64,000 nt of DNA from Emticicia fluvialis (GTDB lineage: Bacteria; Bacteroidota; Bacteroidia; Cytophagales; Spirosomataceae). Shown here piece after piece: positions 8,744-17,907 of this stretch. The stretch lies in assembly GCF_024793945.1 (NCBI RefSeq), contig NZ_JANUSD010000014.1, forward strand, positions 100,357 to 164,356. Direction: 5' to 3'. The first letter of the stretch is position 1, and each line of letters starts with the position of its first letter. The notes below the pieces were generated by a model. It saw only the letters and a list, made by a program, of their open reading frames with translations. It was not told the DNA's origin and ran no database searches. Position numbers and translations under genes: made by a program.

Positions 8744-9597
8744 AATCATCGTTATTAATTCTGTCTTTGTCGCTTAGCCTGTCAGTTAGCGCCAAAGATT
8801 TTTCATTAACTCACAAGACAGGCAATGCGCAGTCTGACTCATCAAAAATTCTGAAAGAAAAATACCAGTTGCACCTTTCAGCACACAGGGGTAACTCGGC
8901 TCTGGCACCAGAAAACACCCTGGCGAGTTTTAAAGCCGTAATGGAAATGGGAGTAGATTACATAGAAATTGATGTAAGAACCACCAAAGACGGCCAACTG
9001 GCTATTCTGCATGACGGAACACTGAACCGCACCACCAATGGTACCGGACCCATGAAGAATTATACACTCGACGAATTAAAGCAGCTTTCGGCAGGTAAAG
9101 GCTGGAAAGAAGCGTTTAAAGATGAGCGTATACCAACACTTACCGAAACCGCTGCTTTAGTGGCGCAGTGGAACAAGGCACATAAGCACAAAACCCATTT
9201 GTACGTTGATTGCAAAGACGTAGCACCTGAGCCTTTGGTAAAAGAACTAAAAGCCTATAATTTATTAAAGGATGCGGTATTTTATGGGTCAGACGATTTC
9301 CTGCTGGCACTAAAGACGGTGTATCCGAAAGCTAAACTGATGCCCTCTCTTGATAAACCGGAGGAGATTGCAGATAAAGTTGCAAAACTGAAACCCTATG
9401 CCTTTGATGTTCGCTGGACAACCCTGAACGAAACCTTGGTAGCAGAAATACACAAGCATGGTGTAAAGGTCTTCTCTGATGTGCTGGGTTTGTTAGATAC
9501 CCCTGCCAACTACAAAAAAGCCACAGCTATGAAAGTAGACCTGATTCAGACTGACTACGTCCGTAAGGTTTACAAAACCCTGTTAGAAAACAATTAA
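8740..9597 (+). CDS. Glycerophosphodiester phosphodiesterase (GDPD family), secreted
   Basis: The 285-residue protein has a short signal-like N-terminus and then a typical GDPD TIM barrel: HRGNSALAPENTL (catalytic His and Arg near residue 50), GVDYIEIDVRTTKDG (metal-binding Glu and Asp), LHDGTLNRTTNG (catalytic His), later YVDCKD. The enzyme hydrolyses glycerophosphodiesters to glycerol-3-phosphate and an alcohol. Its start overlaps the stop of the preceding 70-residue gene, so translation is probably coupled. With the phosphatase and ceramidase-like genes upstream it fits scavenging of lipid head groups or phosphate. Its stop overlaps the convergent gene by 4 nt. Confidence 0.92.
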   Translation: MKSSLLILSLSLSLSVSAKDFSLTHKTGNAQSDSSKILKEKYQLHLSAHRGNSALAPENTLASFKAVMEMGVDYIEIDVRTTKDGQLAILHDGTLNRTTNGTGPMKNYTLDELKQLSAGKGWKEAFKDERIPTLTETAALVAQWNKAHKHKTHLYVDCKDVAPEPLVKELKAYNLLKDAVFYGSDDFLLALKTVYPKAKLMPSLDKPEEIADKVAKLKPYAFDVRWTTLNETLVAEIHKHGVKVFSDVLGLLDTPANYKKATAMKVDLIQTDYVRKVYKTLLENN

Positions 9598-10007
9598 TTA
9601 AATTTCGGCCGGCTCTGGTTTCTTCCAATTAAAATTAGTACCAGGCCGGCTGCCACGCATACCAGATGCAAAGGGTGAAGCATTTCAATCATAATTACCT
9701 GAATGGTAATCCAGGTGCAAAGAATAACTCCCTGAACCCAAACTGCCCAGGCGAATTTCCGGGGGTTGGCTAACATACCCACAAAAGCAATTAAACTAGG
9801 CAGCCCGTTAAAAACAAGCAGGCCTAAACCGGGTATCAGAAAGTCCTGAAAGGGGCTTTGCTCTAAAAGGCTAACCCATATCCGCATACTGCTTCCGTCC
9901 GGGCGGGTAATTAATTTCCACCCGCCATAGATGGCGCCAAGGCCGTTAAGCAATAATAGTATCGAGGCTATAGTACTCTGAAAAGCTTTCATAACTTCTT
10001 TTTTCAA
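9594..10007 (-). CDS. Small four-helix membrane protein of unknown function
   Basis: This 137-residue protein has four predicted membrane helices (about residues 12-30, 53-75, 83-103 and 108-128) with short loops and a basic C-terminal tail. I do not recognise a family. It is the last of three minus-strand genes for membrane proteins, 74 nt beyond the CPBP protease gene, and converges on the GDPD gene with overlapping stop codons. An integral inner-membrane location is the only thing that can be said with confidence. Confidence 0.7.
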   Translation of the reverse strand: MKKEVMKAFQSTIASILLLLNGLGAIYGGWKLITRPDGSSMRIWVSLLEQSPFQDFLIPGLGLLVFNGLPSLIAFVGMLANPRKFAWAVWVQGVILCTWITIQVIMIEMLHPLHLVCVAAGLVLILIGRNQSRPKFN

Positions 10008-10081
10008 ATTTGCCTGAAGGCATTTGAAAACGTTATGAGTAAGCTCAGACCTGTACCTGATAATAAGTAGAATTTAAGAAT

Positions 10082-11245
10082 CTATCGTAGGCCGTCAAGG
10101 GCAAATAAAAATTCTGAAGAGTTAACCAGTGTATGCACCAGCGCTGCATAAAAAACATTTCGGGTTTTCAGATAAGTATATCCATAAAACCAGCCCGCAA
10201 TACTTGCCAGCCCTACAAAAATAATTGAACCGGCATGAAAATGCACCAGCCCGAAAAAAATGCTGGTTATAGCCAGCGCAGTATAAGTGCCTTGTGATGT
10301 TTTACCCGATTTCTCAATCAGATAAGCCGCTACAAACAGTAAGCCGGTAATCAACAAGGGTAGCCAGAACAGGCTTTTGTCCATCAGATACCCCGTTAAA
10401 AATGCCAGCGCGGCAAAAAGCACCAGACTCCATTGCCAGAATGGTCTCCAGTTTTTATACTGCCCTATTTTCTTTGCCAGCATATTCTGTATCAATCCTC
10501 TGAAAAACAATTCTTCAAACAAAGCTGTGCCTAAAAAAACGCGTATCATGTTTCTGAGCCCCTGGGCAAAACCTTCTTCTGCGAACGCCTCTGCACCTGA
10601 TAAATTCAGGAAACCCGAAGCATAGGCAATGAGCCATACCAAACCCAGAAAACCCAGCCAGCATACCAGGGCTATGCCCAGTGCTCGCCATTGAAAAACC
10701 GGATAAAAGCCAATGTCTTTTATGCCCCTTACAATGCCAAATGCATAAAACGCCAGCAACATAATTACCAGCTTATAAACAGAGCTGAAACCATTGCCAT
10801 GCACTGGCAGGCTGGTATTGCTTTTAAAAGATATAGAAACCGACGGTATAAGCAACAGAAGCAGAAATACAAAATCAGACCAGACGATATAAGTCTTTTT
10901 AAATGCCAGAAAACCAAGAACAGGAAATAACGCAAAAAAAGGAAACAGCGCTGCTGAACCCTCAAGCGGTGAACCGCCATGATAAATGATGTAAATGTAT
11001 AGCAGGGCAATCAGACAGTTCGGAAACAGCAGGGTTTTTTCGGTGCCAGCCTTCAAATCGGTGGTAAGTTGTGCAGCTACGCCCTCGTTTCCCAAAGTAA
11101 ACAGCAGCAGGTGCAGCAGCACAAAACACACGCTTGCCATCAGCAATTCGTTCAGGGGTTGGTCTTTGTTGAAATACAAAAACAGCGCGAACAAAATGCC
11201 CGTAATAATAAACCCTGAACGAATATGCTGAATATAATTTTTCAT
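10082..11245 (-). CDS. CPBP-family intramembrane metalloprotease
   Basis: A 387-residue polytopic membrane protein whose C-terminal half carries the CPBP/Abi (type II CAAX-protease-like) signature: FEELFFRG (E244, E245 and R249), then FGLVHFHAG with H335, then HTLVN with H371. These are the family's catalytic and metal-binding residues. The N-terminal half adds about four extra helices. Members process prenylated proteins or peptides, or act in bacteriocin maturation or immunity; which applies here is unknown. It starts 2 nt after the stop of the 435-residue membrane protein gene, so the two form an operon. Confidence 0.85.
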   Translation of the reverse strand: MKNYIQHIRSGFIITGILFALFLYFNKDQPLNELLMASVCFVLLHLLLFTLGNEGVAAQLTTDLKAGTEKTLLFPNCLIALLYIYIIYHGGSPLEGSAALFPFFALFPVLGFLAFKKTYIVWSDFVFLLLLLIPSVSISFKSNTSLPVHGNGFSSVYKLVIMLLAFYAFGIVRGIKDIGFYPVFQWRALGIALVCWLGFLGLVWLIAYASGFLNLSGAEAFAEEGFAQGLRNMIRVFLGTALFEELFFRGLIQNMLAKKIGQYKNWRPFWQWSLVLFAALAFLTGYLMDKSLFWLPLLITGLLFVAAYLIEKSGKTSQGTYTALAITSIFFGLVHFHAGSIIFVGLASIAGWFYGYTYLKTRNVFYAALVHTLVNSSEFLFALDGLR

Positions 11246-11247
11246 TT

Positions 11248-12555
11248 TTATTTGGCAGTTTCTTCAACTACTTCTTCTCCAAATCTTTTGTGGGCTCCTT
11301 TCAGTTCATCATGCGAGCTTTTGGCAATAAATGCCAGCACGGCAATAAATAAGGCCACCCATACCATTTTAACAGCCCATTTACTGCCGTCAATGTTTCT
11401 GTTGCTGAACGTCGGCTGTGTTTTGCCTATCAGCAGTATAATGGCTATCAGGTTAAGGGTGTATAAATATTGCTCAACGCGGTAAGTACTAAAAAACGCA
11501 CCTGTAATTATATAGCTGAACACAATATAAATGCCCAGATAAACCACAAAAAAGGTTTGAATTTCTTTGTAAGTATAGGTAACCGAAGCAGGCCTGTGGT
11601 TATAGTACTGATAAAAGCTGAACACCGCCAGAATCAACACCAATACAAGACCGCTCCATTCGGTAACGGCAAATAGCGGGCTGCCATCTATTATACCAAT
11701 CTCAATCAGGGTTGCATAAATGCGTTTGGTGTCAAAATTCTGTTGCCAGACGGTAAACGGAATAATGAGTGAGAGCATCAGTATCGGAAAAAACTGATTG
11801 GCTTTCTTTTGTTGTGGTTCTGATGTCTCCCATTTAGAAGTAAGTGTTCCGTATGCCATGCCTAGCCCGCCGAAGAAACCCAGGGTGTATTCCATCACAT
11901 TCCAGAAATTAAATTTAATGCCAGAAACCCCGCCTAAAACCTGAAAGAAATTACCGAGTGCAAACCCAAACCCACCGCCTAAACCAGAAAAAACAGCCAC
12001 TCTGATGGCCGAGGTCTGCTGGTGGCGAATCATAAACCAGGTAAGCGCAACAGCCATACCAAAGCACACCGCCCACATTTCAGAGCGCGGTGGAGTCATA
12101 AACCACTCAAACTCATAAATCATGAAGTAGTAAAACATAATTCCGCCTACCACCATTTCAATAGTCAGGTTTACCCATTTAACTGGGTTTTTGGCGGTAC
12201 TCGATAACGACAGCCCGAACAGCCCGCCACCGATGTATCCATAAAGGCCACCTATAACAAAAAGCATCATGAGGCCGTAATAGGTGTTTATAAAATCAGA
12301 AGCTCTGCCATAGCCTACTACTATGCCGTAGCTCATAATACCACCAATACCCCAACCGAGGGCACCTGCCAGGGTGGCACTAAATACTTTGCTGTACCAG
12401 TCGCCTCTTTTGGCTACCATTATCAGGCTCAGGCATCCGATACCTCCGGCCCAGGCGGCGCCATGCTCATGCCCGAACTGCCCACGGATAGCCCAGGCTG
12501 TTCCGAGCGATAGGGCAACAACCAGCATGCTGAAATATAATTGTCTGTCTTTCAT
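11248..12555 (-). CDS. Polytopic membrane protein of unknown function
   Basis: The 435-residue product has roughly ten to twelve hydrophobic helices. The first reads LGTAWAIRGQFGHEHGAAW and places charged residues and His within or at the edge of the membrane; glycine-rich helices (GGLYGYIGGGLFGL, GGGFGFALG) follow. This layout suggests a transporter or channel, but I cannot assign a family. It is the first gene of a minus-strand group with the CPBP protease and is divergent from the GH2 gene, sharing a 153-bp intergenic region. Co-occurrence with sugar-degrading genes could mean a sugar-related role, which is speculation. Confidence 0.75.
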   Translation of the reverse strand: MKDRQLYFSMLVVALSLGTAWAIRGQFGHEHGAAWAGGIGCLSLIMVAKRGDWYSKVFSATLAGALGWGIGGIMSYGIVVGYGRASDFINTYYGLMMLFVIGGLYGYIGGGLFGLSLSSTAKNPVKWVNLTIEMVVGGIMFYYFMIYEFEWFMTPPRSEMWAVCFGMAVALTWFMIRHQQTSAIRVAVFSGLGGGFGFALGNFFQVLGGVSGIKFNFWNVMEYTLGFFGGLGMAYGTLTSKWETSEPQQKKANQFFPILMLSLIIPFTVWQQNFDTKRIYATLIEIGIIDGSPLFAVTEWSGLVLVLILAVFSFYQYYNHRPASVTYTYKEIQTFFVVYLGIYIVFSYIITGAFFSTYRVEQYLYTLNLIAIILLIGKTQPTFSNRNIDGSKWAVKMVWVALFIAVLAFIAKSSHDELKGAHKRFGEEVVEETAK

Positions 12556-12612
12556 TTGTTTAGGTTAATATTGAAGGTTGTACAGAATTCTTTTACTATA
12601 CGATACAAGCCA

Positions 12613-12643
12613 TTGAAAAGACTATTACAGACCATATATTTTG
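12613..12643 (+). promoter_or_regulatory. Bacteroidota-type promoter for the GH2 operon
   Basis: TTG and TATATTTTG are separated by exactly 19 nt, close to the -33 TTTG / -7 TAnnTTTG promoter of the Bacteroidota primary sigma factor. The start codon of the GH2 gene is 65 nt downstream. Confidence 0.65.
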
Positions 12644-12708
12644 CATGGCAATAGTCCGAAACCTAATTTTACAAGTATAAATCAGAAAGTAAATCAAGCA
12701 CAAACAAT

Positions 12709-15375
12709 ATGAATAAAAGATGGAGTTTGCTTTTGGGTATGCTGGGCAGCGTCTGGTTGGCCGGTTGCAGCCCTAAAGTAAAAGTGGAAGAAAGAACACT
12801 GACCGACAACTGGTCTATTGCCTCAACCAAAGAGACTGCTGCCGATGCCAAAAGTGTGTCGGAGCAATTAATAAACCCCGATAAGTGGGTGAAAGCCACC
12901 GTGCCCACCACGGTTTTAGGTGCATTGGTAGAAGCCGGCGTTTATAAAGACCCTTTTATGGGCAAAAACCTGGAAAACATACCCCGTGCACCTTTCGAAA
13001 ACCCCTGGTGGTTTAGAAATACATTTACTATTGACGACCTGGACACCGCAGAAGAACAACTGGCCTTGCATGTAGATGGTGTAAACTATCGTGCCAATTT
13101 CTGGCTGAATGGGGTGAAGATAGCATCGCAGGATACCCTTTTCGGCGCTTTTCGTCAGTTTGAAATTGACATCACCAAAGCAGCCAAAGATGGCGAGAAT
13201 ACCCTTCTGGTAGAGGTGTTTCCGCCTAAAGTAAGAAATTTCTACATGGGTTTTGTTGACTGGGCGCCTACACCACCCGACCATTATATGGGTATTTACC
13301 GCGATATAAGGCTGAGACGCTCAGGCAAGGTATCTATGAACGCCACATTTGTTGCCCCAGACCTTGACCCTAAAGATTTAAGCAAAGCCAGCCTTACGGT
13401 AAGCACAGAGTTAACCAACCATACCAACGACGCTAAAACGGTAGAAGTAACCGGTACGATTGAGAACATCAGTTTCAGCAAAAGTGTAAAGCTGGCCCCT
13501 AAAGAGCGCAAAGAAGTGAGGTTCAGCGCGGCTGATACCAAAGAACTGCTCATTAAAAACCCTAAACTCTGGTGGCCTAACGGGCTGGGTAACCCTGATT
13601 TGTATACACTGAATATGGAAGTGAAAGAGCAGGGCAAATTATCAGACAAGCAATCGACCAGATTTGGTATCAGAAAGATAGAAACCTACCTGAACGATAA
13701 AAACGTGCGGGGCTATAAAGTGAACGGCCGTGAAGTATTGATTAAAAGTGCTGGATGGGTAGACGATTTGTTTTTGCGTTACATGCCTGAAAAGGATGCA
13801 GCGCAGATACGATACGTGAAAGAAATGAACCTGAACTCGCTCAGATTTGAGGGCGTATGGGGGAATAACCATCATATATATGATTTGTGTGACGAAAACG
13901 GTATTTTGTTGATGGTGGGCTGGAGCTGCCAGTGGGAATGGCCTGATTACCTGGGGCTGGAATTGAAAATAAAACCCGGCGATGAAAACTTGCCGATTAA
14001 CGAAGGAGTAGATTTGTATTCGGTAAAACTTACACCTGATGAAGAAACGTTGTTGTCAAACTACCTGCGCGACCAGGTGAAGTGGCTGCGTAATCACCCA
14101 AGTATTTTTACATGGGCAGGCGGTAGCGATGCCATGCCGAAACCTTCGCTTGAAAAACGTTACCATGAAACCCTGAAACAATATGACCCTACACGTCCGT
14201 TCTTGATTTCGTCGGGCGAGTTTACCAGTACCATTACCGGTAAATCGGGTATGAAAATGAATGGCCCTTACGAATACGTGCCACCGGTTTACTGGTTTGA
14301 AGATAAAAAGCTGGGTGGGGCATTCGGGTTTAATAGCGAAACAGGCCCCGGGCCACAGGTGCCGCCTGTAAGCAGTATTAAAAAGATGATACCAACGGCT
14401 GATTTATGGCCACCGGATAACAAGATGTGGAACTACCACTCTGGTCGTAAAGATTTTAATACAATTGGTGTTTACCTAAACGCCATGAACAAACGATATG
14501 GCGCACCTGCTAATCTGGACGAACTGGCTCTGAAAGCGCAGGTAATGAATTATGAAGCCATAAGGCCTATGTTTGAAGCCTTTGTAATTAACCGCCCTGT
14601 GGCAACGGGTGTGGTGCAGTGGATGCTTAACTCGCCCTGGCCAGAGTTTTACTGGCAGTTGTACGACTACTACCTGATGCCAACCGGCGCTTATTATGGT
14701 ACCAAAAAGGCCTCTCAGCCGGTTAACATCATTTACGATTACTATAATCATACGGTGCATCTGAGTAATGATACCCGCACAGCTTTAGATGGCGTATCTG
14801 CCGAAATCAGATTGTTCAATAAAGATTCAAAACAGGTATTTGCTAAGACAGAAAAGGTAGCAATGGGCGAAAACTCGACCAGAAAATGGTTGAATGTACC
14901 AGAACTGACCGGAAAGAACGAAGTGTTTTTCCTTGACCTGAAATTGAAAAACAGTAAGGGTGAGGTAATTGCAGATAATTTCTACTGGCTTGCCTCACAG
15001 AAAGACCAGTTAGACTGGTCGAAGTACTTCTGGTTCTATACGCCTCAGAAACAATATGCTGACTTTAATCCATTAAATACCTTGCCGAAAGTTCAGCTGA
15101 CAGCCGAGAAGACTGTAAAAGAACTGAAAGACGGAGAATTTGAAGTAACGCTTAAATTGACTAATGCCACAGATAAGCTGGCTTTCTTTACAGAAGCAGA
15201 ACTGACCGATGGCAAAGAGGCGGTTACACCCGTTTTCTGGTCAGACAATTACGTGTCTGTTCCTCCAAAAGAGAGCAAAACTATTACTGTGAAATACAAT
15301 AAAAAAGACCTGAAAGGCGGTAACCCGGTTATAAAAATACAAGGTTACAACCTGTCTAAATCAATCACCCTTTAA
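12709..15375 (+). CDS. GH2 exo-beta-D-glucosaminidase-like lipoprotein
   Basis: The 888-residue protein has a lipobox with Cys20 (LAGC). Domains run: GH2 sugar-binding jelly roll (about 30-205, GVNYRANFWLNG), immunoglobulin-like domain (210-325, LWWPNGLGNPDLY), TIM barrel (330-650) and C-terminal immunoglobulin-like domains. The barrel carries WAGGSD with Asp474 and FNSETGPGP with Glu544. The GSD acid/base and SET-GP nucleophile pattern is that of the exo-beta-D-glucosaminidase branch of GH2 (CsxA type), not of LacZ. Expected activity is release of glucosamine or a related beta-linked residue from non-reducing ends. It is lipid-anchored, and the next gene starts 5 nt later. Confidence 0.85.
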   Translation: MNKRWSLLLGMLGSVWLAGCSPKVKVEERTLTDNWSIASTKETAADAKSVSEQLINPDKWVKATVPTTVLGALVEAGVYKDPFMGKNLENIPRAPFENPWWFRNTFTIDDLDTAEEQLALHVDGVNYRANFWLNGVKIASQDTLFGAFRQFEIDITKAAKDGENTLLVEVFPPKVRNFYMGFVDWAPTPPDHYMGIYRDIRLRRSGKVSMNATFVAPDLDPKDLSKASLTVSTELTNHTNDAKTVEVTGTIENISFSKSVKLAPKERKEVRFSAADTKELLIKNPKLWWPNGLGNPDLYTLNMEVKEQGKLSDKQSTRFGIRKIETYLNDKNVRGYKVNGREVLIKSAGWVDDLFLRYMPEKDAAQIRYVKEMNLNSLRFEGVWGNNHHIYDLCDENGILLMVGWSCQWEWPDYLGLELKIKPGDENLPINEGVDLYSVKLTPDEETLLSNYLRDQVKWLRNHPSIFTWAGGSDAMPKPSLEKRYHETLKQYDPTRPFLISSGEFTSTITGKSGMKMNGPYEYVPPVYWFEDKKLGGAFGFNSETGPGPQVPPVSSIKKMIPTADLWPPDNKMWNYHSGRKDFNTIGVYLNAMNKRYGAPANLDELALKAQVMNYEAIRPMFEAFVINRPVATGVVQWMLNSPWPEFYWQLYDYYLMPTGAYYGTKKASQPVNIIYDYYNHTVHLSNDTRTALDGVSAEIRLFNKDSKQVFAKTEKVAMGENSTRKWLNVPELTGKNEVFFLDLKLKNSKGEVIADNFYWLASQKDQLDWSKYFWFYTPQKQYADFNPLNTLPKVQLTAEKTVKELKDGEFEVTLKLTNATDKLAFFTEAELTDGKEAVTPVFWSDNYVSVPPKESKTITVKYNKKDLKGGNPVIKIQGYNLSKSITL

Positions 15376-15380
15376 AACTT

Positions 15381-17729
15381 ATGAATCGTCCATCTATTCG
15401 CCTTTTTACTTTTTTGTGGCTGCTTTGTGTGGCAGCCACAGCCCAGACCATCACCATTAAGAATGCAGGTATTGCCGCTTCGGGTTCTATCCCGTCGCCG
15501 GTACGCGAAACCACCCTGCGAATGCTTACCGAAGAAATTCAGAAGCGCACATCTATTGCTTTAAAGCCGATAGCAGCGTTACCTAAAAACAACGAATATG
15601 CCATTGCATTGGTCTTGTCGGGCGATAAAACCTGGCAAGGCAGAGCCATTCCGGTTGGGGCAGACAAAAACGGACCGGAGTTTAAGCCTGAAGGTTTCAG
15701 GGTTGTATCTGAACTGACCGACAAAGGAGGTATCTTGTGGGTAATAGGCGCCGACGCCCGTGGTGTATTGTTTGGGTCTGGCTGGGTGTTGCGCAAGGGC
15801 ATATTTGCCCCTAAAAGCATTCAGTTGCAACAAAAAATTAATGTGGCGTCTTCACCGTCCTACCCAATCAGAGGGCATCAGCTGGGGTACAGACACACTG
15901 CCAATTCTTACGATGCCTGGACAGTGGCACAGTTTGAGCAGTATATCAGAGAACTGGCCATTTTTGGTTCTAATGCCGTTGAGGGTATTCCGTTTCATGA
16001 AGACGAAAACCCAAGCCCGCACTTCAAGATATCTGCCGCCGAAATGCGCGTCAAAATAAGTGAGATTTGTAAAGCCTATGACCAGGATTACTGGGTATGG
16101 ACTCCCGTTACCTTTGATTTGCATGATACCCAGAAACGCACAGCTGAACTGAAAATGCACGAGACATTCTATAAAGAATGCCCAAGGCTTGATCATATTT
16201 TTGTACCGGGCGGAGACCCCGGCGATAACCACCCGAGAGAAGTTTTGCCTTTTCTGAAAGAACTGCACGAACGCCTGGTAAAATACCATCCCAAAGCTAA
16301 AATATGGCTTTCGTTGCAAGGCTTTAGTGTAGAGCAGGTAGATTATTTTTATCAGTATCTGAAAGACAAGAAACCAACCTGGTTGCAGGGGGTGGTATCT
16401 GGCCCGGGCAGCCCGTCTATGGCAGAAACCCGCTACCGCCTGCCCAAAAATTACCAACACCGCGAATACCCCGACCTTACCCATAACGTAAGAAGTGAGT
16501 TTCCGGTAAGACAATGGGACCAGGCCTATGCCCTTACCCTGGGCAGAGAAGCCTGCAACCCGCGCCCTTATGAATTTGCGGCTATTCAGTCTGCTTATGC
16601 ACCTTTTACAGATGGCTTTGTGTCATATTCTGACGGTTGCCATGACGACATCAACAAAATGGTGTGGAGCATGAAAGCCTGGGACGCACAGGCAGATGTA
16701 AGAGATATTCTGGTTGATTACAGTAACTTTTTCTTCGGTAATAACCTGGCAGATAACATGGCCGATGGCATTGCCGCCCTTGAAAATAACTGGAAAGGCC
16801 CACTGGCGCAGAATGGTGGTGTAGAAGCCACATTTTCATTCTGGAAAAGCATGGAGGCTTCGGCCACACCTCAACTTTCTGAAAACTGGCGCTGGCAGAT
16901 GTTACTGCTACGTGCTTACTATGACACCTACACGCGCCGCAGATTAATTTACGAACAAGGGCTTGAAAAACAGGCCAACACTTTGCTGGCCGATGCACCT
17001 AAAACCGGAGCAGACAAAGCCATGAACGCCGCCCTGGAGGTGCTTGCAAAGGCTGACAATGCTCCGCAGAATACTGATTTGCGCAAAAAAATTGAGCAAT
17101 TGTGCGAGACTTTGTATGCTTCTATCGGCTTGCAGACCAGCGTACCCAAACACAAAGCCAAAGGCTATGAGCGTGGGTGTTTGCTTGATTTTGTAGACTA
17201 CCCGCTTAACAACCGCTGGTGGGTGGAAGACGAGTTTAAAAAACTGAAACCACAGCTTGCCGACAGCAGTGCCAAGGTATTGGCCAGGCTTTACGTTATC
17301 AGTAAATGGGAGAACCCGGGTGCAGGTAGTTTCTATGACGATGTGTCGAGCATCAGCAAGGGCCCCCGCGTTAAAACAATTATTGACGACGCCACCGATG
17401 TTGCCTGGTGGGATAACGGCTTCAGCCGCACACGTCTTTCTTCGCAAACTTTCCAGAAAGCACCAGAACTGACTTATGATAACCTATCGCCGGATGCGCG
17501 TTACATCATCAGAATTGCAGGTTCAGGCGAAGCTCTTCTGAGGGTAGACGGAAAAAGACTGGACCCAGTACTTTATAACCGTGAAAATGAGACATTTAAA
17601 GAATGGATTGTGCCGTTGAATCTGAGCCAGGACGGAATTATTAATGTTTCTTTTGATGTACCGGAAGAGTCTCACCTCAACTGGCGTAAACACTCGAAGA
17701 TTTCAGACATCTGGTTGCTGAAACAATAA
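15381..17729 (+). CDS. Secreted putative glycoside hydrolase with GH20/GH67-type N-terminal domain
   Basis: The 782-residue protein has a signal peptide (cleavage near TAQ, residue 22). Residues about 25-150 look like the small alpha/beta domain preceding GH20, GH67 and related barrels (EGFRVVS...GADARGVLFGSGWVLRKG). From residue 155 a TIM-barrel-like region follows (YPIRGHQLGYRH, LAIFGSNAVEGIPFHEDEN, DHIFVPGGDPGDNHP), then a helical domain and a C-terminal beta-rich part. I cannot assign a CAZy family or catalytic pair; acidic candidates lie in FHEDEN and GGDPGD. It is co-transcribed with the GH2 gene, suggesting sequential action on the same glycan. Confidence 0.65.
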   Translation: MNRPSIRLFTFLWLLCVAATAQTITIKNAGIAASGSIPSPVRETTLRMLTEEIQKRTSIALKPIAALPKNNEYAIALVLSGDKTWQGRAIPVGADKNGPEFKPEGFRVVSELTDKGGILWVIGADARGVLFGSGWVLRKGIFAPKSIQLQQKINVASSPSYPIRGHQLGYRHTANSYDAWTVAQFEQYIRELAIFGSNAVEGIPFHEDENPSPHFKISAAEMRVKISEICKAYDQDYWVWTPVTFDLHDTQKRTAELKMHETFYKECPRLDHIFVPGGDPGDNHPREVLPFLKELHERLVKYHPKAKIWLSLQGFSVEQVDYFYQYLKDKKPTWLQGVVSGPGSPSMAETRYRLPKNYQHREYPDLTHNVRSEFPVRQWDQAYALTLGREACNPRPYEFAAIQSAYAPFTDGFVSYSDGCHDDINKMVWSMKAWDAQADVRDILVDYSNFFFGNNLADNMADGIAALENNWKGPLAQNGGVEATFSFWKSMEASATPQLSENWRWQMLLLRAYYDTYTRRRLIYEQGLEKQANTLLADAPKTGADKAMNAALEVLAKADNAPQNTDLRKKIEQLCETLYASIGLQTSVPKHKAKGYERGCLLDFVDYPLNNRWWVEDEFKKLKPQLADSSAKVLARLYVISKWENPGAGSFYDDVSSISKGPRVKTIIDDATDVAWWDNGFSRTRLSSQTFQKAPELTYDNLSPDARYIIRIAGSGEALLRVDGKRLDPVLYNRENETFKEWIVPLNLSQDGIINVSFDVPEESHLNWRKHSKISDIWLLKQ

Positions 17730-17769
17730 ACGCAAGATAGCCTTAAGGGGCAGGCTTATAATGACGAGA

Positions 17770-17827
17770 ATCCCGCAGGGAGCGTATATTAAGAAAACGA
17801 TTTTTTAATATACAATCCCTGCGGGAT
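17770..17827. terminator. Long two-part inverted repeat between convergent genes
   Basis: A 12-bp perfect outer stem and a 9-bp perfect inner stem are separated by a 2x2 internal loop, with a 12-nt apical loop and a T-rich stretch just after on the plus strand. It lies between the convergent glycosidase and xylR-like genes and probably terminates transcription from the plus strand, perhaps from both. Confidence 0.6.
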
Positions 17828-17907
17828 ATTGTTTTTATTCAGATACTAATGAGCAATTTTAAAAAACAGGAATAGATTGATATCTAATAAGGTAAAACCA
17901 GCTACTT

